Counted from the stretch's first letter, positions 48,551 to 58,303 are shown. The stretch is DNA of 64,000 nucleotides from Planctomycetales bacterium (GCA_028285345.1 JANQPT010000044.1:558001-622000), one strand, 5' to 3'. Numbers and translations are program-made. The notes: a model not told the origin generated them from the sequence alone.

Positions 48551-49774
48551 ATGGCATCAACATTCACATGGCTGGACTACTCTGAACACGAGCGTCGAAA
48601 AATGCTCGATGTCATAGAGTTGTTTGGGGAGCGGACTACTCGGGACGAACTTGGGCTTGGTGGTGTCCGTGATGCCTTTGCCGATCTGCTCTTTCCCGGC
48701 ACAAGCACGATCCAGACGGTCGCCAAGTATTTCCTCTTCGTTCCGTGGGTGTATCTCCGACTGGAACAGAAAAGAACGGCCTCGTCGGTTGTCGCACTGC
48801 GAGAACGCAAGGCTGAAATCGAGCTCGCGCAGAGACTTGAGGAGTCCGGCGAAACTGAAGGTGTCATCGGCCGGATCGCCAAAGAGAAGCTCCAGCGACT
48901 GCCGAGCAGCATTTACTGGCAAGGTCTACATGTATGGGGAATCCGGGTCTTCTCTGGGTCGCAGGATGAGTATCACCGATCGCTTGACCTGTTCTATCAA
49001 CGTCAACGTGCTCGGAAGGCTTCTCGGCACGAACACGAGGGAGAGTCCGCGGATGAACTGGATCTCCACAATTGGCATGTCGGACTTCCCCAACCTGACG
49101 ACAACTTTCCCGAAGGCGCGACGCTCGCCCTATGCGAACATGAAGCTGAGTATCTGCGAGAGCGACTGCTGACCAATCGCTCGAAGTCTCTCATGGCGTA
49201 TCTTCTGCGAGAGAAGATTCCCGTTGACGGAATCAGCTTTGCGTGGGACTTGGCCGCCGATTTACCCGACACATTGCGAAGCCAGATTGACCACGGCCGG
49301 AACTTCTCAGAGGTCATGCATGGGGCGCAACTCCTTTACAACCTGATCCTCGCCGAGAAGAGGTCATGGCAGGATAAGATCGATGAGTACCGCGGCCAAT
49401 TGGATGATTGGTGGCGGTTGATAGCGGAGCGTGACGAAGCACTTCGTCAATGGGACCGGCGGGCATTCTGGCGAATCGTCTTTAACAGCAATCCCCGTGT
49501 CAGTTCTCGGGCGCAGGGGTTTGTCAATAAGTGGATCGACTTGGTGCTGGCAGCATCAGATCAGTCGACGATTGTTGAGGGGAAGGAGGCAAGGAAGCGG
49601 GTTGAATTTCGTGAAAAACAACTGAAGGGTGGCTTGGCTCGCGTACAAAACGAACGGGCTCGTGAGCTATGGAATGGCGCGGCGGGGGCCGCTCAACTTG
49701 ACCTTCGCTGGAACAGTGCCCGGCGCATCATCGCCGACATCCTCACTGGGCTGGAGGTCGGCGACGATGCTTGA
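48551..49774 (+). CDS. DUF6361 family protein
   Basis: A 407-aa protein starting S-T-F-T-W-L-D-Y-S-E-H-E-R-R-K-M-L-D-V-I, then G-V-R-D-A-F-A-D-L-L-F-P-G-T-S-T-I-Q-T, the pattern I associate with DUF6361. Members are uncharacterised and often sit beside a phospholipase D-type gene and a helicase, as here. No catalytic motif is evident. The body is helical with charged segments. It starts 3 bp after the previous stop. Its TGA overlaps the start of the phospholipase D-like gene by 8 bp. Confidence 0.75.
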   Translation: MASTFTWLDYSEHERRKMLDVIELFGERTTRDELGLGGVRDAFADLLFPGTSTIQTVAKYFLFVPWVYLRLEQKRTASSVVALRERKAEIELAQRLEESGETEGVIGRIAKEKLQRLPSSIYWQGLHVWGIRVFSGSQDEYHRSLDLFYQRQRARKASRHEHEGESADELDLHNWHVGLPQPDDNFPEGATLALCEHEAEYLRERLLTNRSKSLMAYLLREKIPVDGISFAWDLAADLPDTLRSQIDHGRNFSEVMHGAQLLYNLILAEKRSWQDKIDEYRGQLDDWWRLIAERDEALRQWDRRAFWRIVFNSNPRVSSRAQGFVNKWIDLVLAASDQSTIVEGKEARKRVEFREKQLKGGLARVQNERARELWNGAAGAAQLDLRWNSARRIIADILTGLEVGDDA

Positions 49775-51677
49775 GCCGAATAGCCGTCGCTTGCTGCTTG
49801 AATCACTGCAGCCACCACCGGACTACCGGCTCGATTGGGCTGTTGGAACAACCTTTACACTCGATCTGATGGCGATGTTGGCGGCACCTGTAGCCTTCGC
49901 CTTCTCGGATTGGCAGGACCGTGACGGGCGTCCAACCGCAGACCCGCTTGCGCTTTTGAAAGCCGTTCGCCAATACGCCAACCGAATTTGCTTGTTCTGT
50001 CAGGGCGGGAAGATCCACGTTCCCCGAGCCTATCAGCCGTTGCTGGCCAGTTTGGAAGATTGCATCGTCGAAGCCAAAGCTCCACTTGGCGGCAGCTTCC
50101 ATCCGAAGGTTTGGTTCCTGCGATTCATCTCCGATGACGAGACAGTCATGTATCGACTCCTTTGCATGAGTCGGAACATGACCTTTGACCGGTCGTGGGA
50201 CACGCTATTGAGCCTTGAAGGCGAGCTACAGGATCGGACAAATGCTTACGGCAAGAATCATCCTCTTGGAGAGTTCGTTGAAACATTGCCGACGATGAGC
50301 ATCCGAGCAACAGCTCCTCATTGGCGCAAGAGGCTGAATCAACTTGCTTACGAGATCCGCCGTGTCGATTTCGAGATGCCGGAGCCGTTCACCGAACTCG
50401 ATTACTGGCCTATTGGGATCAAGCAGAATGAACCATGGCCGTTCCCGCAGCGAATGGATCGCCTGCTTGTCGTTTCGCCTTTCCTCGATGACGGCTTGGC
50501 AAAAGATCTGACCGACTGGTCTGCGCCTATGCTGCTGCTGTCCCGAGGCGACAGTCTCGCCCGGCTTGACGCTTCGACACTCGAACATTTTGAGGATGTC
50601 TGGGTTCTGGACGACACGGCCGAACCGGAAGCAGGAGATGCGGAAGAAGATACGGTTGAAAACGAGGATGAAGATACGGCCGACTCCCCCGTGGAGATTC
50701 CGCTAGTTGGATTGCACGCCAAGCTCTATGTGGCGGACGAAGGATGGAATGCTCAGGTATTTACAGGTTCAGCTAACGCCACACGGGCGGCCTTCAATCG
50801 GAACGTCGAGTTCATGGTTGAACTACGTGGTAAGAGGAGCCGCTGTGGAGTTGCCGCGATACTCGGCGATTCTAAAGAGAATGGGAGCAAGCAGGCGTCG
50901 TGTCTTGCTGAGTTGCTCCAACCGTACATTCGGCGCGAGGGGCAAGAAGGCGTTGATGAGGGTGCTGATCGCTTTGAACGGCTGGTGGACGGCTTGGCCA
51001 AGGAACTTGCAGCGACCGCACCGGTTGCGGTCTGCGGTTCGGGGAACGAGTCTGGGAGTTTTTCGCTTAGCGTCCAGCCAAAACGGAAAGTCGGGAGAAG
51101 ACTGAGCCGTGACTGCAAACTCCGAGCACGACCGATCAGCCTTCCTGCCGCACAACTCAAAGATGTTGACTTGTCAGCATCCTCATGGGTTCGATTTGAA
51201 CCGATTTCGCTGCTGGGGCTTACGTCCTTTTTTGTGTTCGAGGTCGAGTCAGAAGATCAGAAACTGACACGTCAATTCGTCCTCAACGTGCCGCTGCAAA
51301 ACGCACCAGAGAATCGACAGGAGCAGATCCTTCGAGACATGCTCAGTGACAGTGACCGAGTTCTACGATTTCTCCTGCTGCTGCTCTTGGATACGGGAGT
51401 CCGTGATTTCAGCAAAGTGTTTGAGGAAGGTGACGGTGAGGGCACGTTCGCATTCCTATCTTCAATGCTGGGTTCGACATTGTTCGAGTCACTCATTCGA
51501 GCCTTAGAGCGCGACCCGGAAAGGCTCGACCAAGTAGCACAGGTGATCGACGATCTGAAGCAGACATCCGATGGCAGTGATTTGCTTCCCGACAGCCTTC
51601 AGGACATCTGGGAACCAATCTGGTCGGTCCGTCAGAAGCAACTTGAACGCAAGACCAGACGTCAAAGTCAAACGTAA
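49767..51677 (+). CDS. Phospholipase D-superfamily protein, probable nuclease
   Basis: A 636-aa protein with two H-x-K motifs: S-F-H-P-K-V-W-F near 110-117, and L-H-A-K-L-Y-V near 315-321 followed by G-S-A-N-A-T-R-A. The first is followed by S-R-N-M-T-F-D-R-S-W-D. This is the duplicated PLD catalytic arrangement used by Nuc/BfiI-type endonucleases as well as lipases. ATG 49767 (M-L-E-P-N-S) is preceded by GGAGG and overlaps the DUF6361 stop by 8 bp. An acidic insert lies near 288-312. It is much longer than the DrmC PLD protein of DISARM. It probably cleaves DNA together with the adjacent helicase. Confidence 0.82.
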   Translation: MLEPNSRRLLLESLQPPPDYRLDWAVGTTFTLDLMAMLAAPVAFAFSDWQDRDGRPTADPLALLKAVRQYANRICLFCQGGKIHVPRAYQPLLASLEDCIVEAKAPLGGSFHPKVWFLRFISDDETVMYRLLCMSRNMTFDRSWDTLLSLEGELQDRTNAYGKNHPLGEFVETLPTMSIRATAPHWRKRLNQLAYEIRRVDFEMPEPFTELDYWPIGIKQNEPWPFPQRMDRLLVVSPFLDDGLAKDLTDWSAPMLLLSRGDSLARLDASTLEHFEDVWVLDDTAEPEAGDAEEDTVENEDEDTADSPVEIPLVGLHAKLYVADEGWNAQVFTGSANATRAAFNRNVEFMVELRGKRSRCGVAAILGDSKENGSKQASCLAELLQPYIRREGQEGVDEGADRFERLVDGLAKELAATAPVAVCGSGNESGSFSLSVQPKRKVGRRLSRDCKLRARPISLPAAQLKDVDLSASSWVRFEPISLLGLTSFFVFEVESEDQKLTRQFVLNVPLQNAPENRQEQILRDMLSDSDRVLRFLLLLLLDTGVRDFSKVFEEGDGEGTFAFLSSMLGSTLFESLIRALERDPERLDQVAQVIDDLKQTSDGSDLLPDSLQDIWEPIWSVRQKQLERKTRRQSQT

Positions 51678-51701
51678 GGAGCAGGCTGCAGACTGAACGA
51701 C

Positions 51702-54700
51702 ATGACGAGCTCACGGCCCAATACCGACTCGATCCTTTCCGGCTTGAAGGATTTTCAACGAGATACTGTCGAATACGTCTTTCGTCGCATGTATCTCGAT
51801 GAGAACTGCGCACGTCGATTCTTGGTTGGCGATGAAGTCGGATTAGGCAAGACGCTTGTCGCTCGTGGAATGATTGTCAAAGCGATTGATCATCTCTGGG
51901 ATCGGACGAACCGCATCGATGTTGTCTACGTGTGCTCAAATACCGAAATCGCCAGACAGAACATCAATCGATTGAATGTAACTGGTTGCGATCAATTCTC
52001 ATTGTCATCGCGCATCACTCTATTGCCGATCACGATTGGTGACATGCGGCACCAGCGAGTTAACTTCATTTCATTCACCCCCGGTACGTCGTTCGATTTG
52101 AAGGATAGTGCGGGGATGTCTCGTGAACGTGAGCTCTTGTACTGGCTGCTCAAAGAGGCGTGGTCCTTGAAGTTCAACAAGGCCACACGTGTGCTACATG
52201 CATACGCTGGAATCGAGGGCTTTCGAAAGCGGGTGAAGAAGTTTCTCGAAGGGTACGACATCCACAAGCGGATTCATGAACAATTCGTCGAACAACTCGC
52301 GGCACGCCCAGAGTTGCGTGGTCAGTTCGATGCACTATGCGATTCCATGCCCCGGGCGGGTGCCAGCGTCCCATACGAGATGAGTCGTGAGCGAAATCAA
52401 ATCATCGGCGAGCTCCGGCGCATGTTGGCGGAAACATGTCTCCACTGGCTGGAACCCGATCTGATAATCCTCGACGAATTCCAACGATTCAAGCATTTGC
52501 TGCAGGGCGATTCAGAGGAGACGTCTGAGGCCGCGCAGCTCGCGGAGCACTTATTCAATTTCCAAGAGAAGGCGGACGATTCTGCCACAGCGGCAAGGGT
52601 CCTGCTGCTGAGCGCAACGCCCTACAAGATGTACACGCTCAGCCACGAATTTGACGAGGAGGACCATTATGAAGACTTCCGTACGACACTTGATTTCCTG
52701 CTGTCTGACGCAGATGAACGACAACGATTTCATGAAAGGCTGGCCGAGTATCGAGAGGAGTTGTTCCGATTCACCGATCACGGCGTGGACACGTTGTTGA
52801 AGGTGAAACAAAGGCTTGAGTCCTCGCTCCGCAACGTGATGGTGCGGACTGAGCGGTTGGCGTTGAAAGCAGATCGCAATGGAATGCTTCGGGAAGTGCC
52901 GTCACAGACCGTGTCGCTGAAGAGTACAGACATTCGCCATTATCTCGGTCTGCAACGCATCGCTGACAGTCTCGAACACAGTGATGTTCTGGAGTATTGG
53001 AAGTCAGCTCCCTATCTCGTGAACTTCATGGAAAACTACGACATCAAGCACCGTTTGAGGAAGGCAATCGACCAGCAGACTGATTCAAAGCTTGCAAAGG
53101 CAGTCCGATCGCTGGGGTCAGGTTCGATTGATCGAGATGAGATCGAACGATACCGCAAACTTGATCCGGCGAATGCACGGCTGCGGTCACTTCACCATGA
53201 CACTGTCGAGCGTGAAGCGTGGCGTTTGCTGTGGATTCCACCGTCCCTTCCGTATTACAAAGGGAGTGGACCGTTTGCCGATCCGAAGTTGGCGGGATTC
53301 ACCAAGCGGCTGGTCTTCTCGTGTTGGCGGGTCGTTCCCAAAGCCATTGCTTCAGTGCTCAGCTACGAGGCTGAACGCTGCATGATGCAGCGATTCCGCA
53401 GGAAGTCGAAGAACACGGCTGAAGCCCGCAAGAAGAGACGGGCACTACTGCGGTTCACGTTCAGCAAAGGGCGACCGACCGGAATGCCTGTACTTGGCAT
53501 GTTATACCCTTGCCAGCTGCTGGCAGAACGCTTTGATCCATTGCAGTTCGAGAGAGAATTTCACGAGCCTCTGCCGTCACAACGTGACGTCTTAGAGTGG
53601 GCGGAGCAAGAGTCACGACAGCTGCTCAACCCCATAGTGGAGAAGATTGCGGACAAGAGCGAACCAACAGACGAAAGGTGGTACTGGGCGGCTCCACTGC
53701 TACTCGATTTGGAGCATGACATGGGAAGCGTCCGCAAGTGGTTTGCCGATGATGACCTGCCCAGTATTTGGAGTGGCGATGCATTGGTCGGCGATCATGC
53801 CGCAGCCCAAGGTTGGGCAAGGCACACCAGCATTGCTCGCGAACTTGTCGATGGATCATTGAAACTCGGGCAACCGCCAGATGACTTGGCACAGGTAGTC
53901 GCGCATCTTGGGATTGCAGGCCCCGGCGTTGTTTCCCTGAGAACGCTCACACGGATTCTACTTCCGACGAAGAACGGCCAACCCTACAGACTGAAGCTCC
54001 GATCATTTGCCGCACCGCTCGCATATGCGTTTCTTCATCTCTTCAATCTACCAGAAGTGATGTACCTGCTGAGGGATCGCAGAAAGGAGATTCCCTATTG
54101 GCGATCCGTTCTCGATTATACCATCTCTGGCAACCTACAATCCGTGCTCGATGAATACGCGCACATCCTTGTCGAATCACTCGGGCTCGCAGACAAAAAA
54201 CCAGCTGAGATCGCATCAGAGGTCTGTAAGGCCATCTCTCGGTGCCTCGCCTTGCGAACGTCCACTTCGCGGGCCGATGTTCTCGCGGTCGGAACGCGAC
54301 GTGTAATTCTGGGTGAACCGATCAGGATGCGTACTCGCTTCGCAATGCGTTTTGGTGATCAGGATGCAGAGGACAGCAGTGAACCAACGCGAGCAGATCA
54401 TGTTCGCTCGGCGTTCAATTCTCCGTTCTGGCCCTTCGTGTTGGCAACAACATCTATTGGACAGGAGGGACTTGACTTCCATCACTACTGCCACGCTGTT
54501 GTCCATTGGAACCTGCCGTCGAATCCAGTCGATTTGGAGCAACGCGAAGGTCGCGTCCATCGATACAAAGGACACGCCGTGCGGAAGAACATTGCTGCGA
54601 GCTTTGTATCCTCTGCGATCAACGGCTGTGAGGACCCTTGGGCTGCGATGTTTGATGCTGCCAGGGCATCACGTCCGGACGGAGAGAATGACCTCTATCC

Positions 54701-54968
54701 ATACTGGGTTACCCCAAATGGAGAAGCCAAGATCGAACGCCACGTGCCCACGCTTCCCCACAGTCGCGAGGAAATTCAGCAAACTAATCTGAAGCGTTCC
54801 TTGGTTCTGTACCGCATGGTATTTGGTCAGAGTCGACAGGAAGACTTGGTCGAATACCTTAGTTCTCGACTATCGCCTGAAGAATCGGATCAGATTGTTG
54901 ATCTCTGCAGGATCAACTTGTCGCCGCCAAATAAAGATGCGTCTGTTGAAAGCAATGGACTGCGGTAA
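51702..54968 (+). CDS. SNF2-like helicase, last gene of the operon
   Basis: A 1088-aa SF2 ATPase. Motifs are G-D-E-V-G-L-G-K-T at 43-51, L-D-E-F-Q-R-F near 257, L-L-L-S-A-T-P-Y-K near 303, and the late S-I-G-Q-E-G-L-D-F-H, W-N-L-P-S-N-P-V-D-L-E-Q-R-E-G-R-V-H-R-Y near 915-950. Over 500 residues separate motifs III and V, a large insertion typical of this uncharacterised branch. It starts 24 bp after the PLD gene. Its TAA overlaps an ATG of a 30-codon ORF, hinting that another gene once followed. Confidence 0.85.
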   Translation: MTSSRPNTDSILSGLKDFQRDTVEYVFRRMYLDENCARRFLVGDEVGLGKTLVARGMIVKAIDHLWDRTNRIDVVYVCSNTEIARQNINRLNVTGCDQFSLSSRITLLPITIGDMRHQRVNFISFTPGTSFDLKDSAGMSRERELLYWLLKEAWSLKFNKATRVLHAYAGIEGFRKRVKKFLEGYDIHKRIHEQFVEQLAARPELRGQFDALCDSMPRAGASVPYEMSRERNQIIGELRRMLAETCLHWLEPDLIILDEFQRFKHLLQGDSEETSEAAQLAEHLFNFQEKADDSATAARVLLLSATPYKMYTLSHEFDEEDHYEDFRTTLDFLLSDADERQRFHERLAEYREELFRFTDHGVDTLLKVKQRLESSLRNVMVRTERLALKADRNGMLREVPSQTVSLKSTDIRHYLGLQRIADSLEHSDVLEYWKSAPYLVNFMENYDIKHRLRKAIDQQTDSKLAKAVRSLGSGSIDRDEIERYRKLDPANARLRSLHHDTVEREAWRLLWIPPSLPYYKGSGPFADPKLAGFTKRLVFSCWRVVPKAIASVLSYEAERCMMQRFRRKSKNTAEARKKRRALLRFTFSKGRPTGMPVLGMLYPCQLLAERFDPLQFEREFHEPLPSQRDVLEWAEQESRQLLNPIVEKIADKSEPTDERWYWAAPLLLDLEHDMGSVRKWFADDDLPSIWSGDALVGDHAAAQGWARHTSIARELVDGSLKLGQPPDDLAQVVAHLGIAGPGVVSLRTLTRILLPTKNGQPYRLKLRSFAAPLAYAFLHLFNLPEVMYLLRDRRKEIPYWRSVLDYTISGNLQSVLDEYAHILVESLGLADKKPAEIASEVCKAISRCLALRTSTSRADVLAVGTRRVILGEPIRMRTRFAMRFGDQDAEDSSEPTRADHVRSAFNSPFWPFVLATTSIGQEGLDFHHYCHAVVHWNLPSNPVDLEQREGRVHRYKGHAVRKNIAASFVSSAINGCEDPWAAMFDAARASRPDGENDLYPYWVTPNGEAKIERHVPTLPHSREEIQQTNLKRSLVLYRMVFGQSRQEDLVEYLSSRLSPEESDQIVDLCRINLSPPNKDASVESNGLR

Positions 54969-55060
54969 TGAGTTCTTGTGGATGCGACACTAGAAATCTT
55001 CGAGATGCAGTGATCAGCGAACGCCCGGCTCGACGTTTTCCGCCGGCCTGTCGACTCTAG
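54968..55060 (+). other. Short coupled ORF after the operon, possible gene remnant
   Basis: An ATG formed with the helicase stop (TAATG) opens 30 codons ending in TAG. The encoded peptide begins with three cysteines in the first 6-8 residues and has no domain. TAATG overlaps usually mark real operon genes, so this may be the 5' stub of an eleventh gene lost by recombination. It may also be chance. Confidence 0.2.
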
Positions 55061-55460
55061 CGAGCAATGCTTCTGGATATCGCCGGAGCCGGGGGGCAGT
55101 CAGCAAAGCTGCCGCCTCAAGCGGGCTGACCTGCACGGTATAAGCTGGGGCGGTGCGAGGCAAACAAAAAGGTCCGTGAATCACTGCGTGCTCTGTCCGG
55201 TGTAAACACTGAAACCTCCCACTCAGACGGGCCATGTGACAACGTACCGCGATTGCTGAAGGGCGGTAACCAACATCTGCTAGTGGCAGAGCCTGGAGTT
55301 CTTCTTCAGATGACCATAGACGGGGAGTAAGCGTACCCCTCAAAATCGCCTCCAGAGCTGACAATGACCAATTCGTCTCGTACCTGAGATTGAACCCAAG
55401 CCGTCGGGCGGTATGCAATCCTCAACATGTCGGACTTACACGCCCGCACACGGGCCGTGA
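55061..55460. other. Gap after the defence operon
   Basis: A stretch with only a minus-strand 134-codon frame (55014-55418) that shows no domain or ribosome-binding site and which I do not call. No terminator with a T-run was found for the long operon. Confidence 0.4.
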
Positions 55461-55547
55461 TCAACCGTCGTACTCACCCATCGCTAAATAGCTGCTAACG
55501 TAAACGCACACCAGCAAAAGGATTGCGGCGACCACGAACGTGTCCAT
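55461..55547 (-). CDS. Candidate 28-aa membrane peptide
   Basis: ATG at 55547 on the minus strand opens 28 codons: M-D-T-F-V-V-A-A-I-L-L-L-V-C-V-Y-V, ending Y-D-G. It is one hydrophobic helix with a short acidic tail. GAAAAGACG lies upstream. Small single-helix peptides of this style occur in planctomycetes, but the evidence is composition only. It might be a toxin-like peptide. Confidence 0.35.
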   Translation of the reverse strand: MDTFVVAAILLLVCVYVSSYLAMGEYDG

Positions 55548-55631
55548 TTCGTCTTTTCAACTCGGCCTCACTGTCGTAATGACCACACTTCATGTTGGCA
55601 ACAACACGATGGCATTCTTTGCGGTTGGTGC

Positions 55632-56099
55632 TTAATTCGGTTTCGTGAAGTTTTTCTTGATGAAATCTTCCACATCATAATTATCTTGGTGTGGGTTTGT
55701 TACAACGTCCGCCAGCCCACCACGAATTTCAGCCAAAGCAGTTCTTCTCCTAAACCCCGTGTCAATCAGGACGCTAACCACCGTTTCGACGATTGCGTAC
55801 CGTGCAGTGCGCCAATCTCTAAAGACTTTAGAGCTCAATTCATGCGTAAAAACTGAAAGAGTCTTCACGAATCTGCGCCAATCCTTCAGCCTCTGATGGA
55901 GATCAAGTTCTCGACCGTAAGTGCGAGTTAGCCTTGCCAGCCGAGCCTCGCCTGTATCGGCGGGACCAACTACCCACGCAGTGTTTTCGTTGTCTCCTCT
56001 TACACCTTTGCGCAATGCCTCCTCCGAGCCATAGTACGAATAGCAATTTACATATGCTGCCAGCTGTACGACATAACCATCGTCTTGTTTTGGGGACAT
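55632..56099 (-). CDS. Unknown protein, second gene of a minus-strand pair
   Basis: A 155-aa soluble protein with no recognised domain. The first third has Y-V-V-Q-L-A-A-Y-V-N-C-Y-S-Y-Y-G-S-E-E-A. The rest is helical and ends in acidic and basic segments (D-N-Y-D-V-E-D-F-I-K-K-N-F). The gene starts 83 bp after the 447-aa gene on the same strand, so the two are likely cotranscribed. AT-rich codon use differs from the chromosome. Function cannot be given. Confidence 0.55.
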   Translation of the reverse strand: MSPKQDDGYVVQLAAYVNCYSYYGSEEALRKGVRGDNENTAWVVGPADTGEARLARLTRTYGRELDLHQRLKDWRRFVKTLSVFTHELSSKVFRDWRTARYAIVETVVSVLIDTGFRRRTALAEIRGGLADVVTNPHQDNYDVEDFIKKNFTKPN

Positions 56100-56182
56100 T
56101 GGGATTCCGTTCAGTCAACTGAGCGTTTGTCTATTCCACTTATGACCTCTGCCTATAACCTTTGACTTCACGACAACAATTC

Positions 56183-57526
56183 CTATTCCGTCGTTTGCTG
56201 CTGCGGACCGTCATGCAAACCTGATCCTAGAATTCTCTCTCGAATTCTATCCCGGTATTCTGGAACATTTCTGATATTCTGCCCAACGCGTCTTACTCTG
56301 GCATCATCAAATTCGTCTTTCGATACCATTGCAATCGCAAGCCACGACAATAGCTTATCCATTATGCAGATGAATTCCGGATCGTCGGCCATAACCTGGC
56401 TGGCGGTTGCGAGAACTACGCCGGTCTCGATTGGATGTGGTGCGGCACTGTCGGCTCTACATTGGCTCCATGACAGGAAGGCGACAAACTCATCATTTTC
56501 GAACTGAAACGGGCACGAGTAGATCCGTTCGTCGCAGTCCTCATACGCCATACCATGGCTTTGCGCAAGTTCAGAGAGGGCATTCAGCCAACGCCCTGAC
56601 CCATCAAACTCCAACTCCTCCGGAATTGAGAACAGTACAGGCGAATCCTCTTGTGTTCGATCGAGGTCGAATGCGTCGGCGTCTATCATAAATTTTCCTT
56701 GATCGACGCAAAGACGGAACAAATCATCTTGGCGAAGCGGACGGTCCAACACATCGTGTGCAATCTCATCGGTTAGGTCCTGGAGTTCCGATGACGCATA
56801 GGATGCCCCGCGTCCCCAGTCCGCACCGGTTAAGCCACCAGCGCACGAAACGCATCTAAGCGCGCCTCGTTCCTTTTTCATCAGCCATGCTCTCTGCCAT
56901 CCAAGACCTCTGCCTGAACACAATAGTCTCAAAAGAACAGACAACTTGCGATCCATCGAATCAAGGTACGTTATGACTGGTATGTGTCGAACCGTATCAC
57001 ACAGCACTTCACCATTCGCAACTATTTGAGCTGCAAGCCATGCAAGACACATTCCATTTCGGTCCAACCAAGTTGGGCGCTCATCGTCGAATGCAACCAG
57101 GATCACTAGCCGTTGGTTACCATCTCCGATATCAATTGGGAAGGAGCCTCGCCAATGCACACGACTGAGAAATGCCTCCTCTTCTTTCGTGTACGATTCT
57201 CCACCACTCCTCCCACGTGGCGACGAAAGACTACCATGCTCATAGTGCTGGACAAAGCACGATATGAAAGCATTGTCTTTCCAGAATCTGAGTGACTTCC
57301 GCATCGGCACGCCCATGTCGTCGTCTTCGCCACGTTGTCTTCCTGGTTTGTAGCCATCAAGGATCAGGTACTGTGCATCGCTGGCAGCGTTTCGAATTAT
57401 GGCGAAGTCGCATGGCACCCATTCCGTCAACCTGTCAAGAATTTCTGGTCCCTTTTTGTTCCAATTCGCGCGCTGTCCCTGTGGTTTCGAAGTTACTGTC
57501 GAATCTCGCCAGACTGAAACTGCCAT
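56183..57526 (-). CDS. Unknown protein with GAF-like segments
   Basis: A protein of about 447 aa. ATG 57526 is preceded by a near-perfect AAGGAGGAA; in-frame codons to 57586 have no such site. Residues about 35-60 read V-P-C-D-F-A-I-I-R-N-A-A and 145-185 read L-V-I-L-V-A-F-D-D-E-R-P followed by a helix, which together resemble a GAF sensor domain. A second similar pattern (Y-S-C-P-F-Q-F-E-N-D-E-F-V-A-F-L-S-W) lies near 340-357. No output domain is recognised. It lies between the defence operon and the HNH gene, read in the opposite direction. It could be a sensor in a small two-gene system. Confidence 0.6.
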   Translation of the reverse strand: MAVSVWRDSTVTSKPQGQRANWNKKGPEILDRLTEWVPCDFAIIRNAASDAQYLILDGYKPGRQRGEDDDMGVPMRKSLRFWKDNAFISCFVQHYEHGSLSSPRGRSGGESYTKEEEAFLSRVHWRGSFPIDIGDGNQRLVILVAFDDERPTWLDRNGMCLAWLAAQIVANGEVLCDTVRHIPVITYLDSMDRKLSVLLRLLCSGRGLGWQRAWLMKKERGALRCVSCAGGLTGADWGRGASYASSELQDLTDEIAHDVLDRPLRQDDLFRLCVDQGKFMIDADAFDLDRTQEDSPVLFSIPEELEFDGSGRWLNALSELAQSHGMAYEDCDERIYSCPFQFENDEFVAFLSWSQCRADSAAPHPIETGVVLATASQVMADDPEFICIMDKLLSWLAIAMVSKDEFDDARVRRVGQNIRNVPEYRDRIRERILGSGLHDGPQQQTTE

Positions 57527-58303
57527 GGACTTCCTCCTTATTGCGTCAGAATTGAAGAATTGAATGCCTCGTCCGTGACCGACCATATTTTAAGACGATA
57601 CTCCAATGCTAGAGCCCGTGCAACTGAATTCCTTGGTTAGCCTGACAGGCATGCTGGCTGTCTTTGGTCTCATTGGCTGAGCGAATGTGGTGAGAACGTT
57701 TGTATGGAAAGGCAGATCGCAATTCGGTTGCGGTAGACAGAGTGAGGACGCTAGTGATGGAGGTCCTCTGTCAGAAGGGAGTTTAGAAACAAGGAACTTG
57801 ACATTGCATGAGAAGAAGACGGAAATCGGGTGCCAAGAGTCCATCGAGTTTAGCAGTTAGAGGTCACGAATCTGAGGCGATTGTTTGTCGACGTCAGTCT
57901 GGAAGAACAGATGCTTCAGAATGTTGTGGATGGAAATGGGGAAATTCTATTCATCGCTGCGAGAATGCTCCGAACCTCATGGCTTCCAACCCGGTGAGCG
58001 AGCGTCATGCCAATTCAACACCGATCTTTCCACAGTTGAGCCATCGATGAAAAACCAATCGAGTAGAACTGGCGTAACCACTGTTTCGACTGAGTGAATT
58101 AACAGTCGATCGCATCAATTATGCTTGTCGCCATCTGTTGGATTCCAGGCATCGGAGACGCCCGCTACGAAACCGGAGCTGGCAAGGTCGTCAAGTACCA
58201 GCGGAAGCATCGAGGCTGGATCAGCGTTGAAGCGAGGAGCTTCATCGCCAATCAGCTGTCCAACGGGCGACGACTCCAGCCGCGAAGGTCACTTGGCAAC
58301 GTC
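57527..58303. other. Gap without a recognised gene
   Basis: A 777-bp AT-richer stretch. Frames of 60-98 codons exist on both strands, but none has domain, start context or composition that I trust. No hairpin or repeat is evident. Confidence 0.4.

Noticed and set aside
29145-54968. Classic DISARM
   Set aside because: DrmD-like and DrmMI-like genes are present, but I find no DrmA motif VI pattern, no separate DrmB, and the PLD protein is more than twice the DrmC length. It is therefore called DISARM-related only.
55014-55418. 134-codon minus-strand ORF after the defence operon
   Set aside because: No ribosome-binding site or domain, and the opposite strand is equally open; not called.
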